Below the pieces are notes generated by a model, which was given only the letters and a program-made list of their open reading frames with translations, made no database searches and was not told the DNA's origin. Made by a program: the position numbers and the translations under genes. This document shows, piece after piece, positions 29,594-38,555 of a stretch of 64,000 nt of DNA (position 1 is the stretch's first letter; every line of letters starts with the position of its first letter). Source of the stretch: Myxococcales bacterium (GTDB lineage: Bacteria; Myxococcota_A; Polyangia; Haliangiales; Haliangiaceae); the NCBI GenBank assembly GCA_016717005.1, contig JADJUF010000001.1:1116001-1180000 (forward strand), in the 5' to 3' direction.

Positions 29594-31630
29594 GTGAGCA
29601 GGCGCCCGCGTTTTCGCGCTCGGCTCGTCGCACCGATGATCGTGGCCGGCGCCGTCATCGGCTGCGGCGACCCACCCCCGCTGCAGGCGCCGACGGCGCC
29701 GCGCGCCAAGGTCCGCCTGCGCGCCTTCACCGAGACCGCGCCGGCGTCCGAGGTCGTGGCGCTCGGGGGCGACGTCTTCATCGTCAAGGGCGCGACGCTC
29801 GAGCGCTGGCGGCCCGACGGCAGCGTGCTCGAGATGTCGGCCACCCACGGCCTGCCCGGCCCGCAGGTGCTGGCGCTCGCCGGCGACGTCCGCCGCGACC
29901 GGGTCTGGGTCGTGACCAACGGCGGCCTCGGCTACTACGACGGCAAGAGCGACACCTTCGAGACCCTGCCGCCGAGCCCGCTCGCGGCCGACCTGGGGCT
30001 GGCGATCGAGGCCGCGCCCGTGAGCGAGCCGACCGTGCCGCCGGTCGAGCCGAAGCCTCCGCCGACCGTGGTCGCGGCGGCCGCGAGCGACGACGGCGTG
30101 TGGATCGGCCACCCCCGCGGGCTGTTCTACGCGTCGCGCAAGGGCGGCTGGGCGTCGACCCCGATCGTCGACCCGATCACCGCGCTCCACCTCGGCCACG
30201 ACGGCTGGCTGTGGGTCGGCACCGACCGCGGGCTGATCGGCCGCGACCCGAGCGGCAGGACGTTCACGTTCGGCCCGCACCAGGGCTGCGACGTGACCAT
30301 CGTGCGCTGGATCGCGCCCGCCCCCGGCGCGAACGTGCTCGTCGTCGGCGAGGACGCCAGCGGCCACCAGCGCGTCGCGATCGGGCGCGCCGCCTCGTGG
30401 CGCTCGTTCAAGCTGTCGCCCTCGACCCGCTGGCTCGCGGGCGCCGCCGTCGGTGAGCGCCTGGTGGTGGTCGCGACCGACGGGCTCTACGCCCTCGCCG
30501 CGGGGCCGCCGTCGACGACGGGCCCGCTGCGCCGCGACGGCGTGCGCCTGCTGTCGGTGGCCGGCAACGACGACCCCAGCTTCCACATCGACCGCCTGCC
30601 GGCCGCGCTGCCGGCCGGCGCGCGGACGCTCGCCGCCAGCGGCGCCGACGTGCTGATCGGCACCGACGAGCTGGGCGTGGCCCGCCAGCCGCTCGACAGC
30701 GCGCGCCCGACCGCGTGGTACCGGCGCGCCGCGATGCTCGACCGCGCCGGCTCGCTGACGGTGCTGTGCCAGGCCAAGGACGACTGCTGGATCGCCACCG
30801 GCGCGCCGCGGGCGTGGCGCTGGCACGGCGGCGTCTTCATCCCGGCCGGGCCGGTCGACGAGGTCGTGCTCGGCATGGCCCGCAGCCGCGACGGCACGCT
30901 CTACGGCTTCCACCGGGCGCCCGACGGCAAGGCCATCGACCTGAGCCAGATCGAGGGCGAGACCTGGACGCCGATCAACATCCACCTCGAGACCCCGGGC
31001 ACTGGCCCCGAGGTCAGCTTCGCCAAGTTCGCGCCCGACGGGCTGCTCTGGGTCGGGCTGCGCTACCGCGACGACGGCGATCTGCGGCCGTGGGGCATCG
31101 CGACGGTCGATCTCGACACCGGCGCGGTCGCGTACCACCACATGTCCGGCGACCCCGCCGATCGCAAGCTCGGCATCCTGCCGGTGCCGACGTCGGTGGT
31201 CGACGTCGCGTTCCTGCGCGAGGCCGAGGTGTGGATGGCCAGCCAGCAGGGCGCGGTCCGCATGCAGGGCGAGCGCGTGACCATCTGGAACGAGAGCTCG
31301 CAGCTCGAGTCGGAGCTGCTCAACGCGGTGGCCGTGACCTCGGGCGGCCTGGTGTTCGTGGCCACCGCCGACGGGGTCGGCACCTTCGACGGCGAGCGCT
31401 GGCGGTTCCCGCCCGAGCTGCGGTTCGCGACCAACGACCTGGTGCTGGGCGGCGACGGCCGGCTGTGGCTGGCGACCGAGCGCGGCCTCGCGATCTTCGA
31501 CGGCAAGAAGGTGCGCCGCCTCGACGTGCGCCGCGGCATGGTCGAGAACCAGATCCTCGACGTCACGCTCGACGAGTTCGGCCGGGTCTGGACCCGCGGG
31601 CCGCGCTCGCTGGCGGTGGTCACGCCCTGA
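29594..31630 (+). CDS. beta-propeller lipoprotein (two-component-regulator-propeller type)
   Basis: This is a 678-residue lipoprotein. The GTG start at 29594 leads to a hydrophobic segment and lipobox VIGC (LVAPMIVAGAVIGCGD). The remainder is built of short blade repeats of the type DGVWIGHPRGLFYASRKGGW, DGWLWVGTDRGLIGRDPSG, DGRLWLATERGLAIFDGKKV and EVWMASQQGAVRMQGERVTI. These match the Reg_prop repeats found in hybrid-sensor periplasmic domains, here without a kinase. It probably sits at the outer membrane facing the periplasm or the outside. Partners are unknown. Confidence 0.75.
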   Translation: MSRRPRFRARLVAPMIVAGAVIGCGDPPPLQAPTAPRAKVRLRAFTETAPASEVVALGGDVFIVKGATLERWRPDGSVLEMSATHGLPGPQVLALAGDVRRDRVWVVTNGGLGYYDGKSDTFETLPPSPLAADLGLAIEAAPVSEPTVPPVEPKPPPTVVAAAASDDGVWIGHPRGLFYASRKGGWASTPIVDPITALHLGHDGWLWVGTDRGLIGRDPSGRTFTFGPHQGCDVTIVRWIAPAPGANVLVVGEDASGHQRVAIGRAASWRSFKLSPSTRWLAGAAVGERLVVVATDGLYALAAGPPSTTGPLRRDGVRLLSVAGNDDPSFHIDRLPAALPAGARTLAASGADVLIGTDELGVARQPLDSARPTAWYRRAAMLDRAGSLTVLCQAKDDCWIATGAPRAWRWHGGVFIPAGPVDEVVLGMARSRDGTLYGFHRAPDGKAIDLSQIEGETWTPINIHLETPGTGPEVSFAKFAPDGLLWVGLRYRDDGDLRPWGIATVDLDTGAVAYHHMSGDPADRKLGILPVPTSVVDVAFLREAEVWMASQQGAVRMQGERVTIWNESSQLESELLNAVAVTSGGLVFVATADGVGTFDGERWRFPPELRFATNDLVLGGDGRLWLATERGLAIFDGKKVRRLDVRRGMVENQILDVTLDEFGRVWTRGPRSLAVVTP

Positions 31631-31823
31631 CCGCGGCGCCAAGCGAGCCCCAGGCTCGTCCGGGGCGATCCCGATCGACGCCGGCGGACGCGCGGTCGAG
31701 GCGCGGCCGAGCCGGGACCGGGCGGAGCCGGCGAGCACCGGCCGCAGCGATCGCGCGACCGGCGCAGCGCCGCGGGTCAGCCCCGGCGCGCCCTGGGCCA
31801 GGTCGCCGCGCCGGCGCCGGCGG
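31631..31823. other. convergent intergenic region without a recognised feature
   Basis: This 193-nt gap between two convergent genes is GC-rich. It has only a weak five-base-stem hairpin near 31645 and no coding signal I can support. Confidence 0.4.
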
Positions 31824-32990
31824 TCACTGGCACGTGAAGTCCCACAGGCCCCAGCCCTCGTCGAACGACGGCACGAGCAGGTGGCCGTCGTCCCAGATCA
31901 GGTTGCCGCCGCCGACGAACCCGTCGAGGAAGTGCAGCGGCACGTCCATCGCCGGGATGTCCCCGGCGTAGGCCGCCTCGTCGAGGTTGGTGTTGCGGCC
32001 GCCGTAGCCGGCGATGTGGGTCGCCGAGCCGTCGGGCGCGACCCGGTACAAGAACCCGCCCGAGGCGTAGACGATCAGGTCGTCGCCGGCGCCGACCATC
32101 GCGATCGGCAGCGACGCGCCGGGCCCGGCGATGTCGGCGTCGTTGACGTACGGCATGCTGGCGCCGGTCGCCGGATCGATCTTGATCACGCGCGTGCCGT
32201 CGAAGTTGATGCCGCCGGCGTAGAGCGCGCCGTGGGCGAACGCCAGCGCGTTGACGCCCATGAGCTCGTCGCCCAGCGTGAACACGGTCGAGACGGTGCG
32301 GGCCGCGTCGTTGGCGATGCGCTTGATCTTGCGGTTGCCGCGATCCCACAGGTAGACGTTGCCGGCGTCGTCGCTGATCGCGTCGTTGGGCGCGGCGAAC
32401 CGAGCGCTGGCGCCGGGGCCGTCGACGTCGGCGGGCCGGTACACCGAGCCCGGCGTCACCTCGGTCGTGAGCGCGGTCGAGGTCCCGGCGATCGCGTGGG
32501 CCGCGCACCCGGCCGCGAGCGGATCGGACAGCTCGACGACGCCGTTGGCCCAGTCGTCGCCGGTGACCAGCCGACCGTCGGGCAGCCAGGCCAGGCCCTC
32601 GTTGGCGAAGAAGCGCGCGCCGGCGCAGGGGCCGCTCGGCTGGTAGCTGGCCGGCGCGGCCTCGTCGCCGGCGACCCGCACGAACGTCGGCGCCGCGGCG
32701 TCGAGGTCGAGCCGCCAGATCGAGCGGGCGGTCGAGACGACCAGCTGGCGGCCGCGCTGGGCGATGTTGCCGAAGCGCATCGGCGGGTCGGCCTTGGCCG
32801 GGTGCCCGCTCGGGTTCCACAGCGTCGGATCGTTGTCGGCCCGCGACCGCGGGTTGCCGGCGATCACCCGCCCGGCCGAGCAGGTCGAGCCGCCGCCGTC
32901 GTCATCGTCGGCGGCGAGCTGGGTGCACGCGGTGGTCGCGGTGGTGGCGGTGGCGGCGAACAGGACTGGGACGAGCAGCGCGAGACGCAT
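31824..32990 (-). CDS. NHL-repeat lipoprotein
   Basis: The 388-residue protein starts at ATG 32990, with GAGGAGAA at a proper distance upstream, which excludes the longer in-frame start at 33005. The N-terminus MRLALLVPVLFAATATTATT ends in TAC, a plausible lipobox, and is followed by a low-complexity acidic linker (AADDDDGGGS). The body is a six-bladed NHL-type propeller: ARFFANEGLAWLPDGRLVTG, ARFAAPNDAISDDAGNVYLW, GVNALAFAHGALYAGGINFD and DLIVYASGGFLYRVAPDGSA. NHL propellers bind proteins or other ligands outside the cell; no catalytic residues are visible. Confidence 0.75.
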   Translation of the reverse strand: MRLALLVPVLFAATATTATTACTQLAADDDDGGGSTCSAGRVIAGNPRSRADNDPTLWNPSGHPAKADPPMRFGNIAQRGRQLVVSTARSIWRLDLDAAAPTFVRVAGDEAAPASYQPSGPCAGARFFANEGLAWLPDGRLVTGDDWANGVVELSDPLAAGCAAHAIAGTSTALTTEVTPGSVYRPADVDGPGASARFAAPNDAISDDAGNVYLWDRGNRKIKRIANDAARTVSTVFTLGDELMGVNALAFAHGALYAGGINFDGTRVIKIDPATGASMPYVNDADIAGPGASLPIAMVGAGDDLIVYASGGFLYRVAPDGSATHIAGYGGRNTNLDEAAYAGDIPAMDVPLHFLDGFVGGGNLIWDDGHLLVPSFDEGWGLWDFTCQ

Positions 32991-33077
32991 CGGGGTTCTC
33001 CTCACACGAGCACGCGTCCATTCGCGTGCCCCCCCGCTATCGGCCGGTCGCCGCCGCGGTTGCGTGAGGAGCCCGAT

Positions 33078-35447
33078 CTATTTCACGACCGCGACGTCGG
33101 CCGCGGCCTTGGTCCGGAAGTTGGCGTCGACGTAGTCCATCAGCTCGAGCAGGTTGGTCTCCATGCGCGCCAGGCCGCCGGCCGGGGCGTCCATGTAGAA
33201 CGTGCCGCCCTCGCAGCCGTCGCCGCCGGCGGGCACCGGGACGCCGTCGACGTTGGGCCGGCAGCGGCCGTCGACGTAGACGATGATGAACTTCTGGAAC
33301 CGCTGCTCGGCCGGCAGGTCGTTGGCGATCATGTAGCTCTCGAACACGGCCGACAGCGCCACCAGGTCGTCGGGCTCCTGGCCGTAGCCGTGCAGGAAGT
33401 ACACGACCGGGTAGCGCCGGGCGGTGTTGGCCGGGTTGTTGTAGCCGGGCGGCAGGAAGATCGCGTAGGGCGTGTCGCGGCCGGTGGTCGGCGGCGTGAA
33501 CGACTGGCCCATGCGGATCTCGCCGGGCATGCCCTCGTCGTCGCGGTCGCCGTCGGGCAGGCGCTTGTCGAGCCAGGCGAACACCGACGACACGCGGTTG
33601 ATGACCTGGACCGGCGTGCCGACGTGGCGGCCGTCGCCCTGCTGGATCGCCGCGGCGCTGGCGTCGGGGTCGCCGTAGCGCACGAACACGTTGTCGGGCA
33701 GGTCGACCCACGGCACCTGGGTGAAGTCGTAGTTGGTGTCGGGGCCGCCGAGCAGGTCGCCGAAGCCGTCGTAGACGCCGCCGGCCAGGCCGAACCGCGC
33801 CATCAGCGCGCCCATGCCGGCGTTGGCCGAGACGCCGGCGTTCAAGAAGTCGCGGATGCCGGCGTCCATCCAGATGCCGACGCGGCGCCGCTCGGCGTCG
33901 TCGAGCGCGGCCAGGTTGCGCTCGAGATCGCCGGACAGCCAGCGCACGACGTTGGGCGACTGGGTCCACTGGCCGTCGCCCTCGCCGACGTCGTGGCAGG
34001 CCGGCGTCGCCGCGCTCCACTGGCAGGTCGCGGCCACGCCGTCGAGGCCGACGTCCTCGAACGGCTCGCCGACCTGGCGATCGCGATCGCCCTCGGTCCC
34101 GCGCGGGTTGCGCAGCGCGTGGTAGTCGTCGCCGGCCGGGTCGGGGTTGGTGACCGGGTCGTAGCCGGGCTCGGCCGACGACGGCACGCCGTCGACGCCG
34201 ACGTCCGCGAACGGCTCGAACGGATCGGTGATGACCGGCTCGCCGGGATCGCGGCGGCCGTTGCCGTTGACGTCGACCGCCAGCAGCACCTCGGCGGGGT
34301 TCAGCTGCGGCTGGGCCGGATCGAACACGCCCAGCCCCAGGGTCGGCGCGTCGCCGCCGTCGCAGAACGTGATCACCGGCAGGCTGCCGTCGGGGTTGAA
34401 CTCGCGGTCGTAGTAGCTGGTGAGCGTGATCGGGTTGGCGCAGCGATCGGCCGCGGTCCGGGCCAGGTAGGCGGCGTCGACGCCGAACGGCGCGTAGCCG
34501 TGGGCCGCGGGGTCGGGGTTGTAGAGCGCCGGGTTGCCGAGCGCGCGCGACAGGTCGCGCGACGCCTTCATGTACAGGTTGCGGCGCAGGGTCAGGCCGA
34601 CGCCGTCGCCGTCCTGGTAGGTCATGTGCTCGAAGTCGCTCTTGATCTCGAACTGGTCGGCCGCGGCCGGGCGCTGGTCGTCGAGGCACAGCGCGCCGAC
34701 GTCGCCGCCGTCGTCGGGCGCCGCGGTGCAGAACCCGCCGAACAGGAAGTCGCGGAACATCCCCAGCGAGTAGGTCATCGCCGGCCCAGGCTCGCCGCCG
34801 AGGTCGCCGATGAAGTCGAAGCGGTCGCGGTGGCGCAGGCCGATCGACATCGACGCGTTGCCGCCCATCGAGATGCCGACGATCGCGCGGTAGGTGAAGC
34901 GCCGGGTCTCGCTGGCGCCGGCGTCGACCGGCGCGACCACCTGGTAGGTGACCAGCTCGGGCGCGCGGAACGTGAAGCGGGCGGCGTAGGGATCGGCGTC
35001 GTCGATCGCGCGGCCGGTCACCGGCGCGAAGAACGGCGTGCCGTCGCCGACGTGGCGCTTCGCGACCACGCGCACGTGCCGGCGCAGGCCGCCGGTCGGC
35101 AGGCGCGCGGCCTTGTACGGCAGGGTCAGCTCGAACGGGCGATCGGACGCGGCGCCGCCTGGGCCGAACGTGACCGCGGGCCCGAGCGCGACGAAGCCGG
35201 CCGGGACGATGTCGTCGGCGCAGGCGATCGTGACCGCCGCGGCCGGCACCGTGGTCGCGGCCTGGGCGGCGACCGCGGCGCCCGCCAGGTCCTTGGCGCC
35301 CTTGCCCTCGACCCGGAGCACCCCGCCGGCGGTGAGCGTGCCGCTGACGCCGTCGCCGCAGGCCAGCTCGGTGGTGGGGCCATCGTCGCCGCCGCACGCG
35401 GCGAGACCGATGGCGGTGCAGATCCCCAGGACTAGGCCAGCGCGCAT
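33078..35447 (-). CDS. large lipoprotein with a C-terminal esterase (alpha/beta-hydrolase) domain
   Basis: This is a 789-residue lipoprotein from ATG 35447. The signal MRAGLVLGICTAIGLAAC gives lipobox LAAC. The C-terminal 180 residues contain TPYAIFLPPGYNNPANTARR, YPVVYFLHGYGQEPDDLVAL, FQKFIIVYVDGRC and a final ETNLLELMDYVDANFRT. This is the pattern of the putative esterase family (esterase D/feruloyl-esterase-like). However, the GxSxG elbow appears early instead (YRAIVGISMGGNASMSIG, residues about 150), so the nucleophile segment and the HGYG oxyanion strand are in permuted order. A central insert of about 400 residues has Asp-rich calcium-like loops (DVNGNGRRDPGEP). The substrate is unknown. 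Confidence 0.65.
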   Translation of the reverse strand: MRAGLVLGICTAIGLAACGGDDGPTTELACGDGVSGTLTAGGVLRVEGKGAKDLAGAAVAAQAATTVPAAAVTIACADDIVPAGFVALGPAVTFGPGGAASDRPFELTLPYKAARLPTGGLRRHVRVVAKRHVGDGTPFFAPVTGRAIDDADPYAARFTFRAPELVTYQVVAPVDAGASETRRFTYRAIVGISMGGNASMSIGLRHRDRFDFIGDLGGEPGPAMTYSLGMFRDFLFGGFCTAAPDDGGDVGALCLDDQRPAAADQFEIKSDFEHMTYQDGDGVGLTLRRNLYMKASRDLSRALGNPALYNPDPAAHGYAPFGVDAAYLARTAADRCANPITLTSYYDREFNPDGSLPVITFCDGGDAPTLGLGVFDPAQPQLNPAEVLLAVDVNGNGRRDPGEPVITDPFEPFADVGVDGVPSSAEPGYDPVTNPDPAGDDYHALRNPRGTEGDRDRQVGEPFEDVGLDGVAATCQWSAATPACHDVGEGDGQWTQSPNVVRWLSGDLERNLAALDDAERRRVGIWMDAGIRDFLNAGVSANAGMGALMARFGLAGGVYDGFGDLLGGPDTNYDFTQVPWVDLPDNVFVRYGDPDASAAAIQQGDGRHVGTPVQVINRVSSVFAWLDKRLPDGDRDDEGMPGEIRMGQSFTPPTTGRDTPYAIFLPPGYNNPANTARRYPVVYFLHGYGQEPDDLVALSAVFESYMIANDLPAEQRFQKFIIVYVDGRCRPNVDGVPVPAGGDGCEGGTFYMDAPAGGLARMETNLLELMDYVDANFRTKAAADVAVVK

Positions 35448-35566
35448 CGCGCGGACCGTACCACCGGCCTCGCACGAACAGGAACACATCCGCACACTTG
35501 CCGCCCCGACGAGGCGCGGCGAAAAGTTGCCCGAGCGCGGGGCGTCCGTAATCTCGGTGACTGCGG

Positions 35567-35899
35567 ATGGCGATGAAGATCAAGGCCGACATGCACGTGC
35601 CCGCGGCGCTGCGCCGCTGGACCGTCCGCGGCGCGCTGGCCCTGGTCGTGGCCGGCGCGATCGCGTACATCCCGGCCGGCGGCGTCGACGGCCGCGCCAC
35701 GCGCATGCGCCAGCAGCTCGAGGTGGCGCGCGACGAGGCCGCGACGCTGCGCGCCGGCAACCTCGCGCTCGCGGCCGAGGTGCGGGCGCTGCGCACCGAC
35801 CCCGACGCGATCGAGGCCCGGGCCCGCGACGATCTCGACATGGTGTTCCCGGGTGAGATCGTGATCCGCCTCGAGCGCCCGACCGGAGGCGCGCGATGA
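35567..35899 (+). CDS. ftsB: septum formation initiator family protein (FtsB/DivIC-like)
   Basis: The 110-residue single-pass membrane protein has a short cytoplasmic N-terminus and a helix at about 22-40 (GALALVVAGAIAYIPAGG). A coiled coil follows (RMRQQLEVARDEAATLRAGN, LALAAEVRALRTDPDAIEA). The conserved FtsB/DivIC ending is ARDDLDMVFPGEIVIRL (family pattern ARxxLgmvkpGEvv). FtsB links FtsL and FtsQ in the divisome. The 3' end overlaps the next gene by ATGA, so it is translationally coupled to a diguanylate cyclase. Confidence 0.8.
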   Translation: MAMKIKADMHVPAALRRWTVRGALALVVAGAIAYIPAGGVDGRATRMRQQLEVARDEAATLRAGNLALAAEVRALRTDPDAIEARARDDLDMVFPGEIVIRLERPTGGAR

Positions 35900-38091
35900 G
35901 GATGCGGACGCTCAAGCGCGCGACGATGGTGAGCTGGGGCCCGGCCCTGGGCGCGCTCGCGTGCGCCGCGGTGGCGCTGGTGCTCGGGCCGCTCGACGTC
36001 CACGAGCAGACCCCGGGCCCGCGCGACACGCTGGTGCTGGCCGGCGTGATCGTGCTGCTCGCGGCGGCGATCACCCGGCGCCTGCAGTTCCAGCCGCCCA
36101 GCGCCCGGGCCCAGCGGGTGTCGTGGTGGCTGTCGGCGGCGCCGACCCTGGTCGACGTCGAGCTGGCGCTGGCGATCAGCGCCGGCGTCGGCGCGATCAT
36201 CGCGGTCACCGGCGGCGTCGCGTCGCCGGTCCACCCGCTGGTCTACGGCGTGGTCGCGTTCGGCCTGACGCTCCTGTCGGCGCCGGGCGCGACGATCACG
36301 CTGCTCGCGCCGGTGGTGATCGAGGCCACCTGGATCGCGCGCGCCGACGATCCGCGCCGGCTGATGGCGCCGGCGGTGCTGCACGTCGTGTTCGTGGTCG
36401 CGGCCGCGTGCGCCCACGCCCTGTTCCTGCGCGGCCTGGTCGCCAGCCACCGCCGCCGGCGGGCCCTGCGCCTGGCGCGCGAGGTCCACGCGATGCACGA
36501 GCGCGCCCGCGACTACCGGCTGATCTCCGCGGCCCTGGGCCCGGCCAGCCGCGCCGCCCGGGCCCGCGACGACGAGGAGCGCCTGCTCGCGACCGGGGGC
36601 GTGTCGCTGGTCGACGACGCCACCGCGTGGATCCTGGCCACGGTCAAGCGCTCGCTCGGCGCGCGCTCGGTCGTGCTGGCGTGGTGCGGCGACGGCGACC
36701 GCCTCAAGCTCAAGGACGTGGTCTCGGATCGCGACGATCTGGTCGCGAGCGATCACCTCGCGGCCGCGGGCCTGCTCGGCGCGGTCGTGCGCGACCGGGC
36801 CCCGGTCGTGGTCAGCGCCAAGCGCGGCCAGCTGCCCTACTACGACGACGCCGCGGCGGCCGACGGCGCGGCGGTGGTCGCGGTGCCGGTGCTCGAGGGC
36901 TCGCACCTGCGCGGCGTGCTGTGCGCCGACCGGCTGGGCCGGTTCGACGACGGCGCCGCCGAGCTGATGGTCGACGCCGCCCAGCAGATCGTCCGCGCGA
37001 TCTCGGCCGAGCAGGTGTTCCGCGCGGTCGAGCGCGCCAAGTACGAGCACGAGCGGTTCTTCCAGGCCGCGGCCATGCTCGGCCGCGCGCTCACGCCCGA
37101 GCAGGTCATGGACACCGCGTTCGACGCGGCCGCGGCGATCGTCGAGTACGACGGCGCGGTGATCACGCTCTACGATCGCGAGCGCGCCCGCCACCGGGTC
37201 GCGGCGGTGCGGACCCGGTCCGGGGTCGAGCCGATCCTCGACGTCACGGCCCTGGCCGAGCTCGAGTGGAAGGACAACGCCGGGCTCGCGGCGATGGTGG
37301 TCAAGAACCGCCACTACCTGCCGGCCGGCGGCGAGCCGCGCGAGGTGACCGCGCCGATCTACACCCGCAAGATCAAGCTCGACGCCGCGCGCTCGCTGCT
37401 GGTCCTGCCGCTGGTCGCCGCCGACGTCGCGATCGGCACGCTCATGCTGGCGTGCCGGGCCGAGAAGCGGTTCGGCGCCGACGTGCGCGAGATGCTGTCG
37501 GTGATCGCGACCCAGGTCGCGGTGTCGCTCCAGAACGGCCTGCTCTACAAGCGCATGGAGACGATGGCCACGACCGACGGCCTGACCGGGCTGACCAACC
37601 ACCGCACGTTCCAGGATCGGTTCGCGCAGCTGCTCGACCGCGGCGCCCGCCACGGCCACGCCGCGTCGCTGCTGCTGTGCGACGTCGACTTCTTCAAGAA
37701 GGTCAACGACGGCTACGGCCACCCGGTCGGCGACGAGGTGCTGCGGCGCGTGGCGCGGGTGCTGGCCGAGGTCGCCCGCAAGATCGACATCGTCGCCCGC
37801 TACGGCGGCGAGGAGTTCGCGGTCGTGCTCGACGGCACCAGCGCCGAGCAAGCGCGCGCGGTCGCCGACCGCATCCGCCTCGAGGTCGCCAAGATCGTCG
37901 TCGACACCGAGAAGGGCCCGCTGTCGGTCACGATGTCGGTCGGCGTCGCGTCGTTCCCCGAGGACAGCCGCGAGCGCGCGGTGCTGATCGAGCGCTCCGA
38001 CCACGCGCTCTACCACGCCAAGCACTCGGGCCGGAACCAGGTCGTCACCTACGCCCAGTTCGCCGCCTCGCGCTCGAAGAAGGCGTCCTGA
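35896..38091 (+). CDS. membrane-anchored GAF-GGDEF diguanylate cyclase
   Basis: This is a 731-residue protein. The N-terminus has about five or six membrane helices to residue about 185 (for example ALGALACAAVALVLGPL, LVLAGVIVLLAAAI and VVFVVAAACAHALFL). GAF-like sensor domains at about 215-375 and 390-545 follow (VVAVPVLEGSHLRGVLCADR, SLLVLPLVAADVAIGTLMLA). The C-terminal GGDEF domain has TTDGLTGLTNHRTFQDRF, LLLCDVDFFKKVNDGYGHPV and the active-site motif GGEEF starting at residue 637. The product-inhibition I-site RKID (RxxD) sits exactly five residues before GGEEF, so an active, feedback-regulated cyclase making c-di-GMP is expected. ATG 35896 overlaps the ftsB-like stop. Confidence 0.9.
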   Translation: MRMRTLKRATMVSWGPALGALACAAVALVLGPLDVHEQTPGPRDTLVLAGVIVLLAAAITRRLQFQPPSARAQRVSWWLSAAPTLVDVELALAISAGVGAIIAVTGGVASPVHPLVYGVVAFGLTLLSAPGATITLLAPVVIEATWIARADDPRRLMAPAVLHVVFVVAAACAHALFLRGLVASHRRRRALRLAREVHAMHERARDYRLISAALGPASRAARARDDEERLLATGGVSLVDDATAWILATVKRSLGARSVVLAWCGDGDRLKLKDVVSDRDDLVASDHLAAAGLLGAVVRDRAPVVVSAKRGQLPYYDDAAAADGAAVVAVPVLEGSHLRGVLCADRLGRFDDGAAELMVDAAQQIVRAISAEQVFRAVERAKYEHERFFQAAAMLGRALTPEQVMDTAFDAAAAIVEYDGAVITLYDRERARHRVAAVRTRSGVEPILDVTALAELEWKDNAGLAAMVVKNRHYLPAGGEPREVTAPIYTRKIKLDAARSLLVLPLVAADVAIGTLMLACRAEKRFGADVREMLSVIATQVAVSLQNGLLYKRMETMATTDGLTGLTNHRTFQDRFAQLLDRGARHGHAASLLLCDVDFFKKVNDGYGHPVGDEVLRRVARVLAEVARKIDIVARYGGEEFAVVLDGTSAEQARAVADRIRLEVAKIVVDTEKGPLSVTMSVGVASFPEDSRERAVLIERSDHALYHAKHSGRNQVVTYAQFAASRSKKAS

Positions 38092-38555
38092 GGCGGACGC
38101 CGCCGGCGCCGACGTGCCGTCGCGGTCGTCTTCCGAAATTCCATAGCGATCCCGGGTGGATAGGACCACGGGTCCCCGCCGGATTCCAGAACTCCTGACT
38201 CGCCGCGTCACAGAGCCTGACGCGGTCTGCCAAAATTACGTATTGATCCCGAGTGGATAGGCCCCAGGATCCGGTCCCCTCCGGATCGGAGGCCCCGAGC
38301 GGCGACCGGGTGTCAGCCGATCGCAGCTCACGCGACGAGTGTCAGCCGATCGGATCGCGGCGATCGGATCGCAGCCGCGTGCGGATTCCGCATCGACGCG
38401 TGCGGAAGCCGCGCTCCGCGACAGCCTCGCTAGCGGCGTGGGCGTGGCGCATCGACAGGATATTCCGATTTAATTACAAATGGTTGACGAGAATAAGCAG
38501 AGTTGGCCCGCGCGCTGCAATGAGCCATTCCGAACCCCGGAACCTGGAGCCCACC
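38092..38555. promoter_or_regulatory. 464-nt intergenic region with direct repeats and an AT-rich putative promoter
   Basis: Two related 27-nt segments end in GATCCCG(G/A)GTGGATAGG (38148-38164 and 38245-38261). A 14-nt GTGTCAGCCGATCG is repeated at 38310 and 38339. An unusually AT-rich island lies at 38457-38505 (GATTTAATTAC, GGTTGACGAGAATAAG), about 60 nt before the next ATG, and is the likely promoter of the secreted-protein gene. No gene is seen here. Confidence 0.45.

Noticed and set aside
31881..35435. Plus-strand open frame of about 1180 codons opposite the NHL and esterase lipoproteins
   Set aside because: Antisense shadow: the opposite strand has signal peptides, lipoboxes and domain motifs, while this one has none.
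33037..38211. Minus-strand open frame of more than 1700 codons spanning the esterase, ftsB-like and cyclase genes
   Set aside because: It covers recognisable genes on the other strand and in another frame, and its own translation is low-complexity Arg/Asp/Val-rich sequence.
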